64,000 bases of DNA, taken from positions 2,790,001 to 2,854,000 of the forward strand of contig NZ_JAENXS010000002.1 in NCBI RefSeq assembly GCF_016612535.1. Reading direction: 5' to 3'. Below are positions 61,001 to 64,000 of the stretch, piece after piece. The translations under genes were made by a program, and so were the position numbers. How positions within the stretch are numbered: the first letter of the stretch is position 1; each line of letters starts with the position of its first letter. Origin of the DNA: Bradyrhizobium diazoefficiens. GTDB taxonomy: Bacteria > Pseudomonadota > Alphaproteobacteria > Rhizobiales > Xanthobacteraceae. The notes beneath the pieces were generated by a model that worked only from the letters and a program-made list of their open reading frames with translations, did not search any database and was not told the origin of the DNA.

Positions 61001-61555
61001 CGCGCCGCGCGGCTCGATCGCGCGCGCGGTCGACAGCACCCGCACGATCTCGAGCCCGGCGCGTACCGAACGCTCGGCGTCGTCCTCATGCGCGGTCGGG
61101 TAGCCGAAATAGACCAGAATGCCGTCTCCGACGAAGCGGGCGGCAAAGCCTTCGTAATGCTTGACCACGCGCACACAGGTCTCGCGGAAGCTCGCGATCA
61201 TGTCGCGAACGTCTTCCGGATCGAATTGGGCCGAGAGCGCGGTGGAATCCACCATGTCGCAGAACATGGTGGTGAGCTGGCGTCGCTCGGCGCCGACCTC
61301 GGCGCGGGCCTGCGGACGCACGGGCGCGATCGGCGTCTCCGCCGTCTCGGCCTGGAACAGCGCGGCTGTCGCCCGCCGTAGCCGCTTGCGATCGCCCAGC
61401 GGAAGTCCGAGCTCGGCAAGGTCAGCCTCGGTCAGATCCCCTATGACGTCGAGATCGAGGCGGTGCTGCGCGAACAGATCGGTGTAATGCCCGAGACCGA
61501 CCCCCTCGAGCCAGCGCTTCAACCCGAGTTCCGTCTCCGGTTCTTTCTCCAGCAT
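58091..61555 (-). CDS. SAM domain - class III cyclase - AAA ATPase - TPR signalling protein
   Basis: A 1154-residue protein. A SAM domain (LKRWLEGVGLGHYTDLFAQH) at residues ~10-65 precedes a complete cyclase domain at ~85-265 (metal Asp in FCDMVDSTALS and FVGDGILVYFG, Asn/Arg in TVNLAARLQAL). From ~295 follows an AAA-type ATPase with P-loop FGEPGIGKSRIIQEIF and a predicted-ATPase region with VMAFEDLHWIDPTSREV. The C-terminal ~450 residues are TPR-like helices (LRGWALAQLGEADEG). ATG 61555 (MLEKEPETELG) fits; an 18-residue-longer start is unlikely. The output is probably cAMP; the trigger is unknown. Confidence 0.88.
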   Translation of the reverse strand: MLEKEPETELGLKRWLEGVGLGHYTDLFAQHRLDLDVIGDLTEADLAELGLPLGDRKRLRRATAALFQAETAETPIAPVRPQARAEVGAERRQLTTMFCDMVDSTALSAQFDPEDVRDMIASFRETCVRVVKHYEGFAARFVGDGILVYFGYPTAHEDDAERSVRAGLEIVRVLSTARAIEPRGALSHAPAVRIGIATGLVVVGDLVGQGTEERDSAVGETVNLAARLQALAPPNGVVISSSTQSLLKGKFDYRNLGAHALKGISEKTQAWHVVRATRVETRFAAAMGTRLTPLVNREEEIALLMGRWQQVKEGDGQVVVKFGEPGIGKSRIIQEIFERIAGDRHGQVSFQCSPYYTSTAFYPFVEQLKFSLGLDREDASALSLASLENAIATAHGDIEQVAPLFAALLSIPTCERYPPLDLSPQQQKDATVAALVNHLLGLAHEMPLVMAFEDLHWIDPTSREVIDLLVDRAQNRPILAIITARSEFQPSWNAHSHITTLVLNRLSRPLRATLVERVAGRELPKEIVEEIIVKTDGVPLFLEELTKTVLESNLLTERHGRYVLSGPWRQLAIPATLTDSLMARLDRMGPFKRIAQIGATIGREFSYETLQAVANTPAEQIEAALTHLEEAGLIMRRGHPPDALYSFKHVMIQNAAHASLLHSERRKLHASIAQVLAEMYPEKTEREPELLAHHLTESGQSEGAASFWLKAGKQAAKSGANLEAIGHLRRGLSVVQANARMQGADEMELELRIALGIALIAAKGYAVQEVEENYIRALELGQQLDDDEKAFAATRGLWVCHFIRADLTRAHDLSVELLKFAKRERLNEGTQPAQQTGYLIEAHRSIAMTMLYRGRFAAAQHHLHRCINLYSPDLHSDLMERHGTDPGVVSLSYLGYLLWFLGQPDAARQHSEQAILLAEKIRHPFSLAFALVFGAYLCQHLRDIEGTRDHANRAMIIATEHNFLHWKQQAAILRGWALAQLGEADEGISQMRFGLDEYEAMDSWLAGCWFRCLLAEAYAKVGMRDAALRALDGALATARRTGDHSYLAEVYRLQGEITLSDGNPASLQEAEDLFDLSLETARKQGALSWELRTAVSLARLSHEAGKREHASLLLLPIVGKFNEGFLTPDLKQAMQLVRELGGDAPVRLQGDPAK

Positions 61556-61691
61556 GGTGATCCCCGCCCGACAATCCCTCCGCCGAAGGGCTAAAGGTCC
61601 CTCAACCACAGATTTTGGGGCCCAAACTTCACCTCAGACTGGACGCGTTCCCTAACTCTTGGGAAGAATAGCCCAATCAGATCAAAAGGGA

Positions 61692-64000
61692 ATGGCATTG
61701 TCCGAGTTTGCACCCGGAGAGAGATCGGACGGCATCAGTGCCGAAACCGAGACCTTTGCCGATATCGGCGGCCTTCTCGCCTTCCATGCGCGAACGGCGC
61801 CCGCGGCACCCGCCCTGCTCGCGCCGGGACGAGCGCCCCTGACTTATGGCGCGCTCGGCGCCAGGATCGGGCATCTGGTCCACACGCTCCGAGGGCTCGG
61901 CATTGCGCCTGCCGACCGGATTGCCGTTGCACTGCCGCGCGGGGCCGACAGCGCGCTCGCTCTGATCGCAGTCGCATCGGCCTGTGCCTGCGTCCCCGTC
62001 AATTCCGACCTGACGGCGGACGAACTGCAGCGCTATTTCAGCGAATTGAAGCTGACGGCACTCCTCACCCGGGCCGACATGAACTCAGCGAGTCGCGACG
62101 TTGCGAGGGCGCTCGGTATCGCGGTGATCGACTTCGTGCCGGGACCGGAGACGGATCTCGGCGGCTGTGAATTCAGCGGCCCGACGGTCGGTCCGGCGAA
62201 TTCGAGCGGCGCCGCCAGCACTGAGGACGACGCGTTCATCCTCCTGACATCGGGCACGGCGGCGCGGCCGAAAATGGTGCCGCTGACACATCGCAATGTG
62301 TGCTTGTCCGCTACCAATGCCGGCCGCGTGCTGTCGCTCGCCCCGCACGATCGCTTGCTCAACGTCCTGCCGTTGTTTCACGCCCACGGCCTGATCTCCG
62401 GCCTGCTGACGGCACTGGCCGCGGGCTCCAGCGTGATCGCGACGGCCGGTTTCGACGCGCCGTCCTTCTTCGGCTGGATGCGGGACCTGCAACCGACCTG
62501 GTACACGGCGGTGCCGACCATTCATCGGGCGCTGCTAACGGCCGCGGAAGCCAACCCGGACCGTGCCCGCGAATCATCGCTGCGCGTGATCCGCTCGGCC
62601 TCGTCCTCGCTTGCGCCCGCGATCCTGAACGGGCTGGAGGCGATGTTCGGCGTGCCCGTGCTGGAAACCTACGGCATGACCGAAGCGGCCTCGCAGATTG
62701 CCGCCAATCCGTTCGAATTGCGCAAGATCGGATCGGTCGGCCGCGCCGCAGGCCCGGACATCACAATCATGGACGAGACAGGCCGCGAGCTTGCGCACGG
62801 CACGCGTGGCGAGATCATGCTGCGCGGCGCGAACATGAGCCGTGGCTATTATAATGACGAAGCGGCGACGCAGGCCGCGTTTCGCAACGGCTGGTTCCGG
62901 ACCGGGGATCTCGGCTATCTCGACGCCGACGGCTATCTCTTCATCGTCGGCCGCATCAAGGACGTCATCAACCGCGGCGGCCAGAAGGTCTCGCCGCTGG
63001 AGGTGGAAGAGGTGCTGCTGGCCCACCCGGCGGTGCTGGAGGCCGGGGTATTCGCAATTCCCCACGCAAAGCTCGGCGAGAACGTCGCCGCGGTCGTGGT
63101 GCTGCGAACCGATTCCGAGGCGACCTCCAACCAGTTGCGCCAGTTCGCGCGTAAACGTCTCGCGGCCTACAAGGTGCCGAGCCTGATCCGCTGCGTAGCG
63201 GCGCTGCCGAAGGGCGCCAGCGGCAAGGTCAAGCGCAACGCGCTGGCCGAGCTGATTTCGGTGCCACATGATGACGACGAGACTCATCTGCCGCGCACCG
63301 CACTGGAGGCACAGCTCGCGGACATCTGGGCCAATCTGCTCGAGCTTCCGCAGGTCGGCGTCGATCAGGATGTCTTTGCGCTCGGCGCGGATTCGCTCGC
63401 AATCACGCAAATGCGCTCGCGCTTGCGTGAGCGCTTCAACGTCGACTTCTCGTTCGAGGACATCTTTGATTGCGCGACCGTCGGCGCTCTTGCCGCCCGG
63501 CTCGAGACCACAACCCATCGTGATCCAACGCTGCCGGATTGGAGGCAGGACGCCTCTGAAGGAGACGCGCCGCTGTCGTTCCAGCAGCAGCGGATGTATG
63601 TGCTCTCGCGGCTCGATCCGACGCGCTATAATTATAACGTGGCCGAGGTCGCGCTGCTCGAGGGCGAGGTCGACCTCGCCGCGCTTCAGGCGGGCCTCGC
63701 GGCGATCTGCGCGTGTCACGAGGCGCTGCGTTCGGTCTTCGTCGAACGTGAGGGGGAGCCTGTGCAGCTTGTGCTGCAGACGCCGCCGCGGTTCGAGCGG
63801 ATCAAACTCAAGCCCTGCCCCGCGGACAAGCTGGCCGCAGTCGTTCGGCGCGAGGCGCTCAAGCTCGCGCAATATCCGTTCGATCTTGCCAGCGAACCGC
63901 CGCTGAAGGTCACCCTGCTCTCGTTTGACAAATCCAGCCATGCGCTGGTGGTCAATGTCCATCACCTGGTCACCGATGGCTGGTCACAGCGGCTGTTCTG
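61692..64000 (+). CDS. NRPS-like protein: adenylation - carrier - condensation (3' end outside window)
   Basis: From ATG 61692 the frame stays open to the window end (769 codons seen). Residues ~25-520 are an AMP-forming domain: LTSGTAARPKMVPLTH (A3), ETYGMTEA (A5), GWFRTGDLGYLDADGYLFIV (A7-A8), RIKDVINRGGQKVSPLE and the A10 Lys in PKGASGKVKRN. The A3 with RPK instead of GxPK recalls oxalyl-CoA-synthetase-like ligases, so the loaded substrate may be a carboxylic acid rather than an amino acid. A carrier domain with GADSLAITQMRSRL (attachment Ser) follows at ~560, then a condensation domain with PLSFQQQRMYVLSRLDP and the active-site VNVHHLVTDGWSQ. It is divergent from the large cyclase gene. 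The product is unknown. Confidence 0.88.
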   Translation, partial: MALSEFAPGERSDGISAETETFADIGGLLAFHARTAPAAPALLAPGRAPLTYGALGARIGHLVHTLRGLGIAPADRIAVALPRGADSALALIAVASACACVPVNSDLTADELQRYFSELKLTALLTRADMNSASRDVARALGIAVIDFVPGPETDLGGCEFSGPTVGPANSSGAASTEDDAFILLTSGTAARPKMVPLTHRNVCLSATNAGRVLSLAPHDRLLNVLPLFHAHGLISGLLTALAAGSSVIATAGFDAPSFFGWMRDLQPTWYTAVPTIHRALLTAAEANPDRARESSLRVIRSASSSLAPAILNGLEAMFGVPVLETYGMTEAASQIAANPFELRKIGSVGRAAGPDITIMDETGRELAHGTRGEIMLRGANMSRGYYNDEAATQAAFRNGWFRTGDLGYLDADGYLFIVGRIKDVINRGGQKVSPLEVEEVLLAHPAVLEAGVFAIPHAKLGENVAAVVVLRTDSEATSNQLRQFARKRLAAYKVPSLIRCVAALPKGASGKVKRNALAELISVPHDDDETHLPRTALEAQLADIWANLLELPQVGVDQDVFALGADSLAITQMRSRLRERFNVDFSFEDIFDCATVGALAARLETTTHRDPTLPDWRQDASEGDAPLSFQQQRMYVLSRLDPTRYNYNVAEVALLEGEVDLAALQAGLAAICACHEALRSVFVEREGEPVQLVLQTPPRFERIKLKPCPADKLAAVVRREALKLAQYPFDLASEPPLKVTLLSFDKSSHALVVNVHHLVTDGWSQRLF

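Noticed and set aside
1..64000. CRISPR array, prophage, rRNA operon or Moco riboswitch
   Set aside because: No regularly spaced repeats, phage structural genes, rRNA sequence or convincing riboswitch fold was seen.

Overview
The window looks like chromosomal DNA of a Bradyrhizobium-type alphaproteobacterium. It is GC-rich throughout, carries many periplasmic substrate-binding proteins (including TctC/Bug and TAXI types), four class III nucleotide cyclase proteins, rhizobial-style short palindromic repeats built on 'cccggatggagcgcagcgaaatccggg'-like units, and hairpins directly after a tRNA. The genus is an inference from gene style; there is no rRNA or other marker gene to prove it.

Layout. 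1-7822: a molybdenum/tungsten and molybdopterin block, with fdhD (cut by the window edge) and mobA on the plus strand, then on the minus strand a MoeA fused to a periplasmic-binding-like domain, a second MoeA-like protein and a TupA-like oxyanion-binding protein, and a helix-turn-helix/PBP regulator whose frame is broken. A NicC-like flavin monooxygenase sits among them. 7926-11242: three binding proteins (Liv-like, TAXI, TctC-like), none with a permease nearby. 11574-15568: an intact tRNA-Ile(CAU) and, 3.9 kb on, a 72-bp copy of its 3' part. Between these att-like repeats lie an epoxide-hydrolase-like gene, an Mrr-like nuclease gene split by an IS5/IS427-type element, and a HigBA toxin-antitoxin pair. 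15642-26950: AraC regulator, tannase-family esterase, phosphoesterase, HtrA-like protease, DUF3311/sodium-solute symporter pair, small CxxCxGxG protein, remnant of a TPR-glycosyltransferase, two cyclases, HutD.

27119-32227: a minus-strand unit of shikimate-dehydrogenase-like, metal-dependent hydrolase and binding-protein genes, then a membrane cyclase. 32549-35092: a bufferin-type RiPP operon (DUF2282 precursor, MNIO/DUF692 enzyme, DUF2063 partner, DoxX), the most notable system in the window; relatives buffer copper. 35093-41720: repeats, an SDR scar, methyltransferase, L,D-transpeptidase, an orphan PstS with a Pho-box-like site, a CoA-transferase and a Liv-type binding protein.

41952-52268: a ten-gene carbohydrate locus. 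A LacI regulator and SDR are divergent from an ABC importer (binding protein, two permeases, ATPase), zinc alcohol dehydrogenase, PfkB kinase, LacD-like aldolase and enolase-superfamily dehydratase, with LacI-like palindromes in the shared promoter region. 52278-57204: surface-polysaccharide genes (flippase, two glycosyltransferase-like proteins, Tat-exported GH10 enzyme). 57300-64000: a protein-isoaspartate-methyltransferase-like gene overlapping a SAM-cyclase-ATPase-TPR giant, and divergently the start of an NRPS-like gene (adenylation, carrier, condensation) that runs off the window end.
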